A DNA stretch of 64,000 nt from Arthrobacter sp. ISL-30 (GTDB lineage: Bacteria > Actinomycetota > Actinomycetes > Actinomycetales > Micrococcaceae), in assembly GCF_018613855.1 (NCBI RefSeq), contig NZ_JAGGPK010000054.1, positions 1 to 64,000 of the forward strand, written 5' to 3'. The first letter of the stretch is position 1; every line of letters begins with the position of its first letter. The position numbers and the translations under genes were made by a program. The notes beneath the pieces were generated by a model that did not search any database, was not told the DNA's origin, and was given only the letters and a program-made list of their open reading frames with translations. Below, one piece after another: positions 42,906-51,917 of the stretch.

Positions 42906-44204
42906 GTGAACGCATACAATCCCTCTAACCACCTCAACCAAGCCAGGATCACGGCCGTCCTGATCACGCCCGTGGCTTTCAAGGATCCACCGCTTCTGAA
43001 CACTGTGGGCATCCACGAGCCGTTCGCCTTGAGGGCCATTGTGGAGGTACAGACTGACGCGGGAGTTTCCGGTTTCGGTGAGACCTACGGGGATGCGCGC
43101 CATATTGGCCGGCTGCAGCTGGCGGCCGCCGCCCTGCCGGGGACGGACATCTTCAATATTAACCAGCTGAGAAAACGGATCGCGCAGTCATTGCAGCAGG
43201 ATAATAGCCAGGGCGGCCACGGCATGAGCGGGATGGTCACCGGCTCAAGCACAGCAGACCGCGTCCTGTCAGCATTTGACGTTGCTGCCCTTGACGTTCA
43301 AGGCAAGCTCGTTGGCCGGCCGGTCAGCGACCTCCTTGGCGGGGCAGTCCGTGAGGCCGTGCAGTTCAGCGGTTATTTGTTCTACAAGTGGGCGGGCCAC
43401 CCCGGTCAGGAGGACGACGTCTGGGGTGAAGCCCTGGATCCTGCGGGAATTGTTCGGCAGGCCCGGACCATGGTAGACCGCTACGGATGCGCCGCACTCA
43501 AGCTGAAAGCCGGCGTCTTTCCCCCGGAAGAGGAAATTGCAGCCATCCAGGCCCTGCGGAACGAGTTCCCCGACATGCCGCTGCGTATTGACCCCAATGC
43601 CGCCTGGACCGTGGAGACTTCCATCCGGGTGGGCAAGGAACTGAATGGCGTTCTGGAGTATCTCGAAGACCCGACTCCGGGCATTGAGGGCATGGCTGCT
43701 GTGCGTCGCGCGGTGGAGATGCCTCTGGCAACCAACATGTGCGTGGTGAGTTTCGCCGACGTCGCTCCTGCGCTGGCGACAGGAGCGGTGGATGTCATCC
43801 TCTCGGATCACCATTTCTGGGGCGGCCTGCGTCGAAGCCAGCTTCTGGCCGGCATCACCGAGACGTTCGGCCTGGGCCTTTCGATGCACTCAAATTCGCA
43901 TCTGGGCATTAGCCTTGCCGCCATGGTCCACCTCGCGTCGGCCACCCCCAACCTCGACTACGCGTGCGACACCCACTGGCCCTGGAAGGACCCTGCCGAG
44001 GACGTCATCAAGGGCGGCGTGCTGGCGTTCAAGGACGGGGCCGTCCAGGTCCCCACCTCGCCCGGCCTCGGTGTCGAGATAGACCGCGATGCCCTGGAAC
44101 GGCTGCACCGGCAGTACCTCGAGTGCGGCATTCGCAGCCGGGACGACACCGGCTACATGCAGCGCCTCCACCCCGGCTACGAGCTCCAGAGTCCCCGCTG
44201 GTGA
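42906..44204 (+). CDS. Glucarate dehydratase-family enzyme (enolase superfamily), copy 1
   Basis: 432 residues from GTG (TGAGGAG upstream). Enolase-superfamily catalytic features: KxK base in CAALKLKAGVFPPEEE, metal ligands in LRIDPNAAWTVE, EYLEDPTPGIEGM and MPLATNMCVV, and the second base His in MHSNSHLGISLAAMVHL. The N-terminal capping domain starts TAVLITPVAFKDPPLLNT as in glucarate dehydratases. It would dehydrate D-glucarate (or L-idarate) to 5-dehydro-4-deoxyglucarate. It is clearly distinct from copy 2 at 55941. Confidence 0.9.
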   Translation: MNAYNPSNHLNQARITAVLITPVAFKDPPLLNTVGIHEPFALRAIVEVQTDAGVSGFGETYGDARHIGRLQLAAAALPGTDIFNINQLRKRIAQSLQQDNSQGGHGMSGMVTGSSTADRVLSAFDVAALDVQGKLVGRPVSDLLGGAVREAVQFSGYLFYKWAGHPGQEDDVWGEALDPAGIVRQARTMVDRYGCAALKLKAGVFPPEEEIAAIQALRNEFPDMPLRIDPNAAWTVETSIRVGKELNGVLEYLEDPTPGIEGMAAVRRAVEMPLATNMCVVSFADVAPALATGAVDVILSDHHFWGGLRRSQLLAGITETFGLGLSMHSNSHLGISLAAMVHLASATPNLDYACDTHWPWKDPAEDVIKGGVLAFKDGAVQVPTSPGLGVEIDRDALERLHRQYLECGIRSRDDTGYMQRLHPGYELQSPRW

Positions 44205-45217
44205 GCGCGCACGGCCCTGCGGGTCCGGAAGCCCTGCGGATCGTCGTCACTGATCCCATCATCAGTAGGTTTGAGGACAGGTTGAAGTACGACGGCGGCG
44301 CGCACCACTGGGACATGGCGGCGGCCTGGTCCCCTGAACGGCGACGCCGCGCATTGGCGGGTGCCGACGTCGTCGTCTGCTCTTCCCTCACGGCCGCGGA
44401 AGCGGAGGCTGCCGGCAACCTTCGCCTCGTCCACGTGACCGGCGCCGGCTACGACAAGATCGCCCTCCCGCACCTGCCGCCCGCAGCCGCGGTGGCCAAC
44501 ACGTTCCACCACGCACGGCCCATCGCCGAACACGTCCTGATGCTCACCCTGATGCTGACCCGCAACGTCGCCAGGGCGGACCGGGAGGTACGCAGCGGGC
44601 AGTGGCGGACCATTGCCACAGCTCCGGACGTCCCCTTCCACCCCGTCCTCGCCGACCTCACCTTGGGGCTGGTAGGCCTCGGCTCCATCGGCGCGGAGGT
44701 GGCCCGGATGGCCGCCCTGATGGGAATGAAAGTCCGGGCCGTCCGGCGCAACCCGGCCGCAGCCCTTCCCGAGGGGTTACAGCTGGACTGGGTGGGCGGG
44801 AACCTAGAGCTGCACACGCTCCTGGCCGGTTCCGACGTTGTGGTGGTCACCGTGCCGCTGGACGAGGACACCACGGGAATGATCGGGGAAGCCGAGCTGG
44901 CTGCCATGAGAACCTCGGCCGTGCTGATCAATGTGGCACGCGGGCCAGTGGTGGACCAGGCCGCCCTGTATACGGCCTTGAAGGACCGGCAGATCGCGGG
45001 GGCGGGCATCGACGTCTGGTGGGGAGTACCTGCCGACGGCGTGATCCCCCCGGCGGAGCTGCCGTTCACCTCGTTGGAGAACACCGTGCTGACGCCCCAC
45101 CACTCCGGCCACGCCCGGATCACCTTTGAGCGCCGTGCAGGCGACATCGCCGCCAACATCGAGCGCCTGGCCCGCGGCCTGGAGCTCAGCAACGTGGTCC
45201 GGCGGCCGGCTGCTTAG
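44201..45217 (+). CDS. D-isomer-specific 2-hydroxyacid dehydrogenase
   Basis: 338 residues. The GTG start overlaps the stop of the dehydratase gene (GTGA). NAD fold LGLVGLGSIGAEVARMAALM, Arg in NVARGPVVDQAAL, His in VLTPHHSGHA. The usual Glu region reads IDVWWGVPADG, so the classic DVxxxEP Glu is not obvious. Co-transcribed with glucarate dehydratase, it may reduce or oxidise an aldarate-derived 2-keto or 2-hydroxy acid. Confidence 0.87.
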   Translation: MSAHGPAGPEALRIVVTDPIISRFEDRLKYDGGAHHWDMAAAWSPERRRRALAGADVVVCSSLTAAEAEAAGNLRLVHVTGAGYDKIALPHLPPAAAVANTFHHARPIAEHVLMLTLMLTRNVARADREVRSGQWRTIATAPDVPFHPVLADLTLGLVGLGSIGAEVARMAALMGMKVRAVRRNPAAALPEGLQLDWVGGNLELHTLLAGSDVVVVTVPLDEDTTGMIGEAELAAMRTSAVLINVARGPVVDQAALYTALKDRQIAGAGIDVWWGVPADGVIPPAELPFTSLENTVLTPHHSGHARITFERRAGDIAANIERLARGLELSNVVRRPAA

Positions 45218-45936
45218 GCTGCCAGAAGCAACTGCAGAATCAGCAGGACGCTGCCCAGCGCGGAAGCGCCGAGGGCCAGCACCCTGAGTCGCCGCGGGTT
45301 GAGGAAGCGGTTGACGTAGCGCGAGGCAGCGTAGCCGGCAACAACGGCCGGAACCATCCACAGCGCCAGGACCAGCATGTGCGGGGTGACGGCACCGGCC
45401 AGCCACAACATTGTCATAGAGATAATTGAGCCCACCATAAAGAAGGCGCTCATGGTGCCCCGTAGGCGTGGCCCCTCATGCCCCTGCCAGACGAGTGCCA
45501 TGGGCGGGCCGCCGATGGACGTTGCCGTTCCCATGATTCCGGAGGCGGCGCCCGCGGCGATCAAATTCACGCGCCGGGGCCGGGGCGCCCAGCCCCTGCC
45601 GGCCAGGACCAGGCCCGTGAGCACCACGGCCACCACCACCCAGGCCAGGCCTTCCTTTGAAGACACCGCCACCAGCCAGGCCCCCAGGACACTGCCGGGG
45701 AGCCTGCCTGCCAGCGCCCAGCCCGTCCCGCGCAGGTCCAGGCTCTGCCGCTCCGTCACGGTGACCATCACCGTGACCAGCAGGGCCAGGAGAATCAGCG
45801 TGGCAGGCAACAGTGCCGGGTCGATAATTGCGATCACCGGCGCTGCCAGCATTCCCATGCCGAAGCCGCTGGATGCCTGCAGGCAGGCGGCCAGGAAGAT
45901 GATCCCTGCTATGACGGCATACTCTTCGCCGGTCAC
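45214..45936 (-). CDS. Sulfite exporter TauE/SafE-family membrane protein
   Basis: 240 residues with about seven or eight hydrophobic segments. Family signatures: QASSGFGMGMLAAPVIAIID near the N-terminus and GIMGTATSIGGPPMALVWQG in the middle. Exports small organic or sulfur anions. It overlaps the ABC ATPase stop and is the last gene of the importer operon. Its stop region converges with the 2-hydroxyacid dehydrogenase gene (4-base overlap). Confidence 0.87.
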   Translation of the reverse strand: MTGEEYAVIAGIIFLAACLQASSGFGMGMLAAPVIAIIDPALLPATLILLALLVTVMVTVTERQSLDLRGTGWALAGRLPGSVLGAWLVAVSSKEGLAWVVVAVVLTGLVLAGRGWAPRPRRVNLIAAGAASGIMGTATSIGGPPMALVWQGHEGPRLRGTMSAFFMVGSIISMTMLWLAGAVTPHMLVLALWMVPAVVAGYAASRYVNRFLNPRRLRVLALGASALGSVLLILQLLLAA

Positions 45937-46958
45937 AAGGCGCTGGCAGCAGCGCCGGTCAGGCCCTTAAGGGAGTCAAGCGGGAAGTGGCATTCCGCGC
46001 TGTGCCGCCGGCCGTCAGGGGCGGTGATGACCTGAGGTTCCGGCGAGACTTTGGCACAGATGTCCTGTGCCTGCCAGCAGCGGGTGCGGAAGCGGCAGCC
46101 CGACGGCGGATCCAGCGGTGAGGGCAGCTCGCCCTTGAGGACGATCCGGTCGCGTTTCGCCCCGCTCACGTCCAGCTTGGGGGACGCCGACATCAGGGCG
46201 GCGGTGTAAGGGTGGCGGGGATGGTCGAAGACCTCCTCGGTTTGCCCCGTTTCGATGATCCTGCCCAGGTACATCACTGCCACCCGGTCCGCTACGTGCC
46301 GGACCACCGTCAGGTCGTGCGAGATGAAGATGTAGGAGACACCGAGTTCACGCTGCAGCTCGTTGAGCAGGTTCAGGACCTGCGCCTGGACCGAGAGATC
46401 CAGGGCGGATACGGGTTCGTCGAGGATGATGACGTCCGGGTTCAGGGCCAGGGCGCGGGCAATTCCGATCCTCTGGCGTTGGCCGCCGGAGAATTCCTGC
46501 GGCGATTTGCGGGCATCGGACGGGCGCAGGCCCACCATGTGCAGGAGCTCCCGGACCCGGGCGTCGCGTTCGCGGGACGTAGGGTACAGGCTCCGGTGCG
46601 TGGCCCAGGGCTCGGCGATGATGTCGCCGGCGCTCATCCGCGCATTCAGGGAGGCGAACGGGTCCTGGAAGACCATCTGCACCCGCCGCCGCCAGCCCAG
46701 AAGCTCCTTGCCGCGCAGCCCGAAGGGGTTGGTCCCCTCAAAGCTGACTGTTCCCTCATCCGGGGTTTCCAGCATCATCAGCGTGCGGGCCAGGGTGGAC
46801 TTGCCGCACCCGGACTCGCCCACCAGCCCCAGGGTTTCGCCCCGGCCCACGGTCAGGCTGATCCCGTCCAGGGCTTTCAGTTTGGTGTTGCCGCTGGCGC
46901 TTTTGGCCACGTGGAATGTTTTGGTCAGACCCTCAATGGTCAATAGCGGCTCAGCCAT
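45933..46958 (-). CDS. Oligopeptide-type ABC transporter ATPase (OppF/DppF)
   Basis: 341 residues. Walker A GESGCGKSTLART, signature FSGGQRQRIGIARALALNPD, Walker B VIILDEPVSALD. The C-terminal oligopeptide-ATPase region has the cysteine cluster GCRFRTRCWQAQDICAK that may hold an Fe-S cluster. Its start overlaps the stop of the partner ATPase gene. Confidence 0.94.
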   Translation of the reverse strand: MAEPLLTIEGLTKTFHVAKSASGNTKLKALDGISLTVGRGETLGLVGESGCGKSTLARTLMMLETPDEGTVSFEGTNPFGLRGKELLGWRRRVQMVFQDPFASLNARMSAGDIIAEPWATHRSLYPTSRERDARVRELLHMVGLRPSDARKSPQEFSGGQRQRIGIARALALNPDVIILDEPVSALDLSVQAQVLNLLNELQRELGVSYIFISHDLTVVRHVADRVAVMYLGRIIETGQTEEVFDHPRHPYTAALMSASPKLDVSGAKRDRIVLKGELPSPLDPPSGCRFRTRCWQAQDICAKVSPEPQVITAPDGRRHSAECHFPLDSLKGLTGAAASAL

Positions 46959-48096
46959 TGCTAATCTCCTCGCTGAAGTGGCAGGCTGCGGCGCGGACTG
47001 GCCGTCCCTCCGCGCTAATGGGCGTAATCGCCCGGCTGTCCTGTGCCGGAGTAAGTCCGGCGCCGTCGGCAGCGCCCGCTCCAGAGACGGGCGGCGTCAC
47101 GGGGCGGAGTGCCGGGCGCTCAGCCCGGCAGATGGCCTGCACCATGGGGCACCGCGACTGGTAAACGCAGCCGGGTGGGATGTCGTGGAGCTCCGGCGGG
47201 CTGCCGGGAATGGAGTTCAGCTCCGCGCCGCGTTCCAGGTGGACGGGTACGGATTCGAGCAGCCCCTTTGTATAGGGATGCCGGGGGTCGGCAAACACTT
47301 CGGCCACCGGTCCGCTCTCCACCACGTTGCCGGCGTACATCACAGCGACGGAATCAGCTTCCTCCGCCACCACCGCGAGGTCATGGGTGATGAGGATGAC
47401 CGCCATCTGGCCCTCCTCGCGGAGCGTGCGCAGCAGCTGCATGATCTGTGCCTGGACGGTGACGTCCAGTGCAGTGGTGGGTTCATCAGCGATCAGCAGG
47501 CTCGGGTTGAGGGCCACGGCCATGGCGATGAGGATCCGCTGGCGCATGCCGCCGGAGAACTGGTGGGGGTAGGAGTTGACCCGGGACTCGGGCTCCGGAA
47601 TGCCCACCCGCTTCATCAGGTCGATCGCCTCGAGCCGTGCCTGCTTGGCATTCAGCCCGCGGTGGATGCGGAAGGCCTCGCCGAGTTGCGTTCCGACTGT
47701 ATATACAGGGTTCAACGCCGTGAGGGCATCCTGGAAGACGATGCCCAGTTCCGGCCCGGCGAACTTGAGCCGTTCCTTGGGGGTCAGTGCCGCAAGGTCG
47801 GTGCCGTTGAGGACGATTTGTCCGTCGGCGAGGTCGCAGACCGGGTCCATGATCCCGGCCAGGGCTTTGGCGGTCATGGATTTGCCGCAGCCCGATTCAC
47901 CGAGCAACGCCAGTGTTTCGCCGGCCCGGGCCTCGAATGCCACGCTGTTAACGGCACGGATGGTGCCGCGGTGGGTGCGGATGTCCACGGCGAGATCTTG
48001 TACCTGCAGGACGACGTCGTGGGCTTTGGCCTGGGCGGCCGATGTTCCGGCGTGGGCTGCTGCTGTGGCGGGAGCTTGTTCGGCAGCTGTTTTCAC
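46951..48096 (-). CDS. Oligopeptide-type ABC transporter ATPase (OppD/DppD)
   Basis: 381 residues. Walker A GESGCGKSMTAKAL, signature FSGGMRQRILIAMAVALNPS, Walker B LLIADEPTTALD. C-terminal domain with CVYQSRCPMVQAICRAE. The first 20-30 residues (Ala-rich) are an extension before the usual VLQVQDLAV start. Forms a heterodimer with the 45933-46958 protein. Confidence 0.94.
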   Translation of the reverse strand: MKTAAEQAPATAAAHAGTSAAQAKAHDVVLQVQDLAVDIRTHRGTIRAVNSVAFEARAGETLALLGESGCGKSMTAKALAGIMDPVCDLADGQIVLNGTDLAALTPKERLKFAGPELGIVFQDALTALNPVYTVGTQLGEAFRIHRGLNAKQARLEAIDLMKRVGIPEPESRVNSYPHQFSGGMRQRILIAMAVALNPSLLIADEPTTALDVTVQAQIMQLLRTLREEGQMAVILITHDLAVVAEEADSVAVMYAGNVVESGPVAEVFADPRHPYTKGLLESVPVHLERGAELNSIPGSPPELHDIPPGCVYQSRCPMVQAICRAERPALRPVTPPVSGAGAADGAGLTPAQDSRAITPISAEGRPVRAAACHFSEEISNG

Positions 48097-49088
48097 GGCT
48101 TTGCCTCCTTGACTGGGATGCGGGCGATCAGCCGCTTACGGGGAAGTGCAAGGCGCCAACGCTGTGCCGGATCGGTGGCAATGCGCAGCCAGGCGGCAAG
48201 GACGTTGGCAGCGATAGTAGTGATCACAATGGCGACGCCCGGGAAGATGGACAGCCACCACGCGGTCTGCAGGTACTGGCGGCCCTGCGAAACCATCAGA
48301 CCCCAGCTGACGTCCGGCGGCTGGATGCCAATGCCCAGGAAGCTCAAGGACGATTCGGCGAGCATCACGGCGCAGAACTCCAGGGTTGCCAGGGTCAGCA
48401 GCGTCGGCAGCACCACAGGGATGACATGCCGCACGATGATGGCATTGGGCTTCGCACCGAAGGTGCGGGCCGCGTCGACAAATGTCCTGCTTTGCAGCTC
48501 CGCCGATTCGGCCCGTGCGGTTCGCAGATAGATGGGAATACGCGTAAGGGCCAGAATCAGGACGATGTTCGCGGCGCTCGGGCTGAATATGTATAGGACC
48601 ACGACGGCGAGCAGCAAGGACGGAAAACTCAGGATGACGTCTGCAATGCGCATGGAGACGTTCTCCCGCCATCCACGGTGATACCCGGCCCAGACGCCCC
48701 ACAGGGAGCCGATCAGCAGGGCAATGGCCACAGCAGGCAGTGCCACAGACAGGGTCGTCCGGCTCGCTACGACCAGCCGGGCGAGCATGCTGCGGCCCAG
48801 GGAATCGCTGCCCAGGAAGTACTCCCAGCCATGCGCAAATGTGAACGGAGCCTTGTTGGCGAACAAAAGATTCTGTTTCGTGGCCAGTTCACCCATGAGG
48901 GGGGGGCCGATGAGGGCTGTCAGGCCCACGAAGATCAGGACCAAAGCAGACACGGTGGCAAAGGGGTCCTTGAGCAGGAGGCGGAACAAGCCCGGCTTTC
49001 CACCCTTGGTGTCCTCAGTGTTTTTGGTGGGCGGCTGCGCGGCGGCCGATGGCTGCGGTGCCGCACCATCTGTTAGTGAGCTCGTCAT
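48093..49088 (-). CDS. Oligopeptide-type ABC transporter permease (OppC/DppC)
   Basis: 331 residues, N-terminal ~35 residues polar, then about six membrane segments. The permease loop is visible as RTFVDAARTFGAKPNAIIVR. The FLGSDSLGRSMLARLVVASR stretch is characteristic of DppC-type permeases. Overlaps DppD by 4 bases. Confidence 0.93.
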   Translation of the reverse strand: MTSSLTDGAAPQPSAAAQPPTKNTEDTKGGKPGLFRLLLKDPFATVSALVLIFVGLTALIGPPLMGELATKQNLLFANKAPFTFAHGWEYFLGSDSLGRSMLARLVVASRTTLSVALPAVAIALLIGSLWGVWAGYHRGWRENVSMRIADVILSFPSLLLAVVVLYIFSPSAANIVLILALTRIPIYLRTARAESAELQSRTFVDAARTFGAKPNAIIVRHVIPVVLPTLLTLATLEFCAVMLAESSLSFLGIGIQPPDVSWGLMVSQGRQYLQTAWWLSIFPGVAIVITTIAANVLAAWLRIATDPAQRWRLALPRKRLIARIPVKEAKP

Positions 49089-49096
49089 GGTTACTC

Positions 49097-50026
49097 CTAG
49101 GCCTTGACCGTCACGGGACGGACGCGTGCGTCCAGCAGCGCGTAGCCCATGTCAATGAGGATGTTCAGGGCAAAGATGGCGACGGCGGTGAGCAGCACCG
49201 CTGCCTGCAGGACGGCGAAGTCCCGCTGCAGGATGGAGTCGATCATGAGCTTGCCGATGCCCGGCCAACCGAAGATCGTTTCCACCACCACCGCGCCGTT
49301 CACCAGGCCCACGGTCAGGTCCCCTGCGACGGTAAGCGCCGGAGCGGCGGCGTTGCGCAGTGCGTGGTGGGTGACCACCCGCAGCTCGCCGGCACCGCGG
49401 CTCCGGGCCAGCTTGATGTATGGCTCGGAGAGCGCGGACACCATGGAGCCGCGGACGATCTGCACCAGAACGCCGAACGGCCGCAGGAGCAGGGTGGCGA
49501 TGGGCAGCACCCAGGCGCTGGCTCCCGACACACCGGATGTCGGCAGCCAGCCCAGGGTGATGGCGAAAATCCAGATGCCCACGATGGCCAGCCAGAAGTC
49601 GGGGATGGAAGCGGCAGCCATGGAGATGAAACTTGAGATGCGGTCCGCGATGCCGTTCGGTTTCAATGCCGCCCAGCAGCCCACCACCAGGGCGAGCACC
49701 ACGGCCAGCACCATGGTGGTGGCCGCAAGCTGCAGCGTTGCGGGGAAGGCCCGCAGTGCCATGGCGGCGGCGTCCTGCCCCGTGCGGAGCGATTGCCCGA
49801 AGTCCAGCCGCAGCACGCCGCCGAAGTAGTCCGCCATCTGGACCAGCAGGGGTTGGTCCAGGCCGTTGCGGGCCGTGAAATCATCCCGCATCTGCTGGGT
49901 TGCGTTCAGCGGCAGGTACAGGCTGGCCGGGTTTCCGGTCATCCTGGCCAGTGCGAACACCCCCACGATCACCACCACCAGCGGCAACGCGCTGGAAACG
50001 ATGCGCTTTCTCAAGTAAATCAGCAT
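49097..50026 (-). CDS. Oligopeptide-type ABC transporter permease (OppB/DppB)
   Basis: 309 residues, six membrane segments. N-terminal YLRKRIVSSALPLVVVIVGV and the loop EPYIKLARSRGAGELRVVTH identify the DppB type. AGAAGG before the ATG. Eight bases before DppC. Confidence 0.93.
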   Translation of the reverse strand: MLIYLRKRIVSSALPLVVVIVGVFALARMTGNPASLYLPLNATQQMRDDFTARNGLDQPLLVQMADYFGGVLRLDFGQSLRTGQDAAAMALRAFPATLQLAATTMVLAVVLALVVGCWAALKPNGIADRISSFISMAAASIPDFWLAIVGIWIFAITLGWLPTSGVSGASAWVLPIATLLLRPFGVLVQIVRGSMVSALSEPYIKLARSRGAGELRVVTHHALRNAAAPALTVAGDLTVGLVNGAVVVETIFGWPGIGKLMIDSILQRDFAVLQAAVLLTAVAIFALNILIDMGYALLDARVRPVTVKA

Positions 50027-50054
50027 GACTGTCCTTCTCTCCCCGAGGTCATTG

Positions 50055-51617
50055 CTAGCTCGCCGGAGTCATTTCCGAAACACGCAGCTCATCACCGCTG
50101 GACGAGTTGGGCGTGTAATTCACCGACTTGGCAACGCCGAGGATGCCCGTCTGGTGCGAGATGTGGGCAAACTGGACAATCTTGTCGTTCTGGTACGCAA
50201 AGATGTCCTCGAATGCCTTCTTGCGCTCATCGCCCGAAGCTGCGTCCGCCTTCTTGATCATGGCGTCAAACTCAGGGGTACTGAAGTAGCTCTGCGCTCC
50301 CGTGGACAGCATGTACTGGTCCACGGTGAACGCCGCGTCGCCGGCCTGGTTGCCGTGCTGAATCATCAGGGCGACATCTCCTTCATCCTCCGGGAACGGC
50401 CGGACCTGATAGGTCAACTGCTGGCTGGTTTCGAGCATCTTGAGCTTCACATTCAAACCGGCCTGGGTCAGCTGTTCCTGCAGCACCTGGGCCAGCTCGG
50501 TGATCTTCGGGAACTGGGCGTTGCGCACTACCAGGGAGATTTGCTTCGACGTATCTACACCGTCGGCCTTCGCTTCGGCCACCAGGGACTTGGCCTTGTC
50601 CAAGTCAAAGGGCCAGCCCTTCAACTCGGAGTTGTGCCCAACAATCCCTTCGGGAACCAGTTGCGCTGCCACCTGGTGCTTTCCCTGGTAGAGCGAGCTG
50701 ACGATACCTTCCTTGTCGATGGCGAAGTTGACTGCCTGGCGGACCCGGATGTCATTGAAGGGTGCTTCGTTCGCGTCCATCCGCAGGGCCACGGTTTCGT
50801 TGTTCGGGTAGTCCACGCCGAGGTCCCCGATGTTGTCGTCCGGGCTCAGTCCCATGGCCACGTCCGCTTCGCCGCTGGTGACCATCGCGGCACGCACGGA
50901 GCTTTCGGAGCGCCACTGGTACTCGGCCTTGGCGTACGCCGGCTTGTCACCCCAGTAACCGTCCCAACTGGACAGGGTGATCTTCTGGCCGGCATCCCAG
51001 GTATCGATTTTGTACGGGCCGGTGCCGATGGGTTCCCGGACCTTTTCCGTGCTGCTCGTCGACGTCGGGACCACTTCAAGGAAGGAAAGCCGCAGCGGCA
51101 GGATGGGGTCCGGTTCGGGCGTGGTGACAGTAAGGGTGGTTGCGTTGACGGCCTTCACGGCGAGGTCAACATCACCGAAGACGTAGCCCTCCACGTTGCA
51201 GCCCAGCTTTGAGTTGACGGCCCGTTCGATCGTGAAGGCTGCTGCCTCGGCATTGAAGGGAGTGCCGTCCTGGAAGTTCACGCCTTCGCGCAGCTTGAGC
51301 GTCCATTCCGTGTCGCTGGTGGCCTTCCACTCCGTAGCGAGCTTGGGCTCCAGTTCACCGCTTTGCGGGTTGCGTTCGATCAGCGGCTCGGTCACGTTCG
51401 AACGGACCACAACACCGGTGGAGGTCAGGTTCGATTCACACGCCTCCAGCGTGGGTGGTTCCTGGCTAAGGACCACGCGGACCGTATCGGTGGCGGCGGC
51501 AGCACCGCCATCGTCCGTGTTGGCAACGGTGCACCCACTCAGGCCCAGCACCGCAACGGATGCCAGGGCTGGCCATTTGAGGACAGCGGCTGAGAAGGGC
51601 AGTTTTGAAGAATACAT
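50055..51617 (-). CDS. ABC transporter substrate-binding lipoprotein (oligopeptide family)
   Basis: 520 residues. Signal sequence with lipobox SVAVLGLSGCTVAN. Binding-protein features: EPLIERNPQSGELEPKLATE, LGVDYPNNETVALRMDANEA, AVNFAIDKEGIVSSLYQGKH. First gene of the importer operon. Highly similar to the orphan copy at 39752-41329 along the full length. Since all neighbours degrade aldarates, the ligand is probably an aldarate or related sugar acid rather than a peptide (inference). Confidence 0.92.
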   Translation of the reverse strand: MYSSKLPFSAAVLKWPALASVAVLGLSGCTVANTDDGGAAAATDTVRVVLSQEPPTLEACESNLTSTGVVVRSNVTEPLIERNPQSGELEPKLATEWKATSDTEWTLKLREGVNFQDGTPFNAEAAAFTIERAVNSKLGCNVEGYVFGDVDLAVKAVNATTLTVTTPEPDPILPLRLSFLEVVPTSTSSTEKVREPIGTGPYKIDTWDAGQKITLSSWDGYWGDKPAYAKAEYQWRSESSVRAAMVTSGEADVAMGLSPDDNIGDLGVDYPNNETVALRMDANEAPFNDIRVRQAVNFAIDKEGIVSSLYQGKHQVAAQLVPEGIVGHNSELKGWPFDLDKAKSLVAEAKADGVDTSKQISLVVRNAQFPKITELAQVLQEQLTQAGLNVKLKMLETSQQLTYQVRPFPEDEGDVALMIQHGNQAGDAAFTVDQYMLSTGAQSYFSTPEFDAMIKKADAASGDERKKAFEDIFAYQNDKIVQFAHISHQTGILGVAKSVNYTPNSSSGDELRVSEMTPAS

Positions 51618-51917
51618 CTTTGGGTTCCTCCGAATTCGATGCTTGCGGCATCAGGTGCTCATGCACGGAACAACATTGAGTGCTTTTTGCGCCCCGCTGG
51701 ACTCAAGCTAGACGACGTGTGAGTCGGGCCACAAGGATGTTGCGGCCCGTCAGCACGACGGGAAGCGGCCCGAAGGCCGCCCGAGCGGGTGTGAAGGCTG
51801 GCGCGTATCTCTGAAATCCGCGTATTTCCGCCGGATTTCCTAACCAATACACTTCGGGCATGGATCGATGCCATTTACGTGTTGGACCAGCATGGGTGTG
51901 AAACCTAGTGTGCAGAT
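51618..51917. other. Divergent control region of the importer and lower pathway genes
   Basis: 300 bases between two divergent start codons. No gene visible. The promoter for the plus-strand dehydrogenase is expected near 51840-51900; no clear ribosome binding site precedes that gene. Confidence 0.4.

Noticed and set aside
46363..48531. 722-aa plus-strand frame opposite the ABC ATPases
   Set aside because: Antisense shadow of two clearly real ATPase genes.
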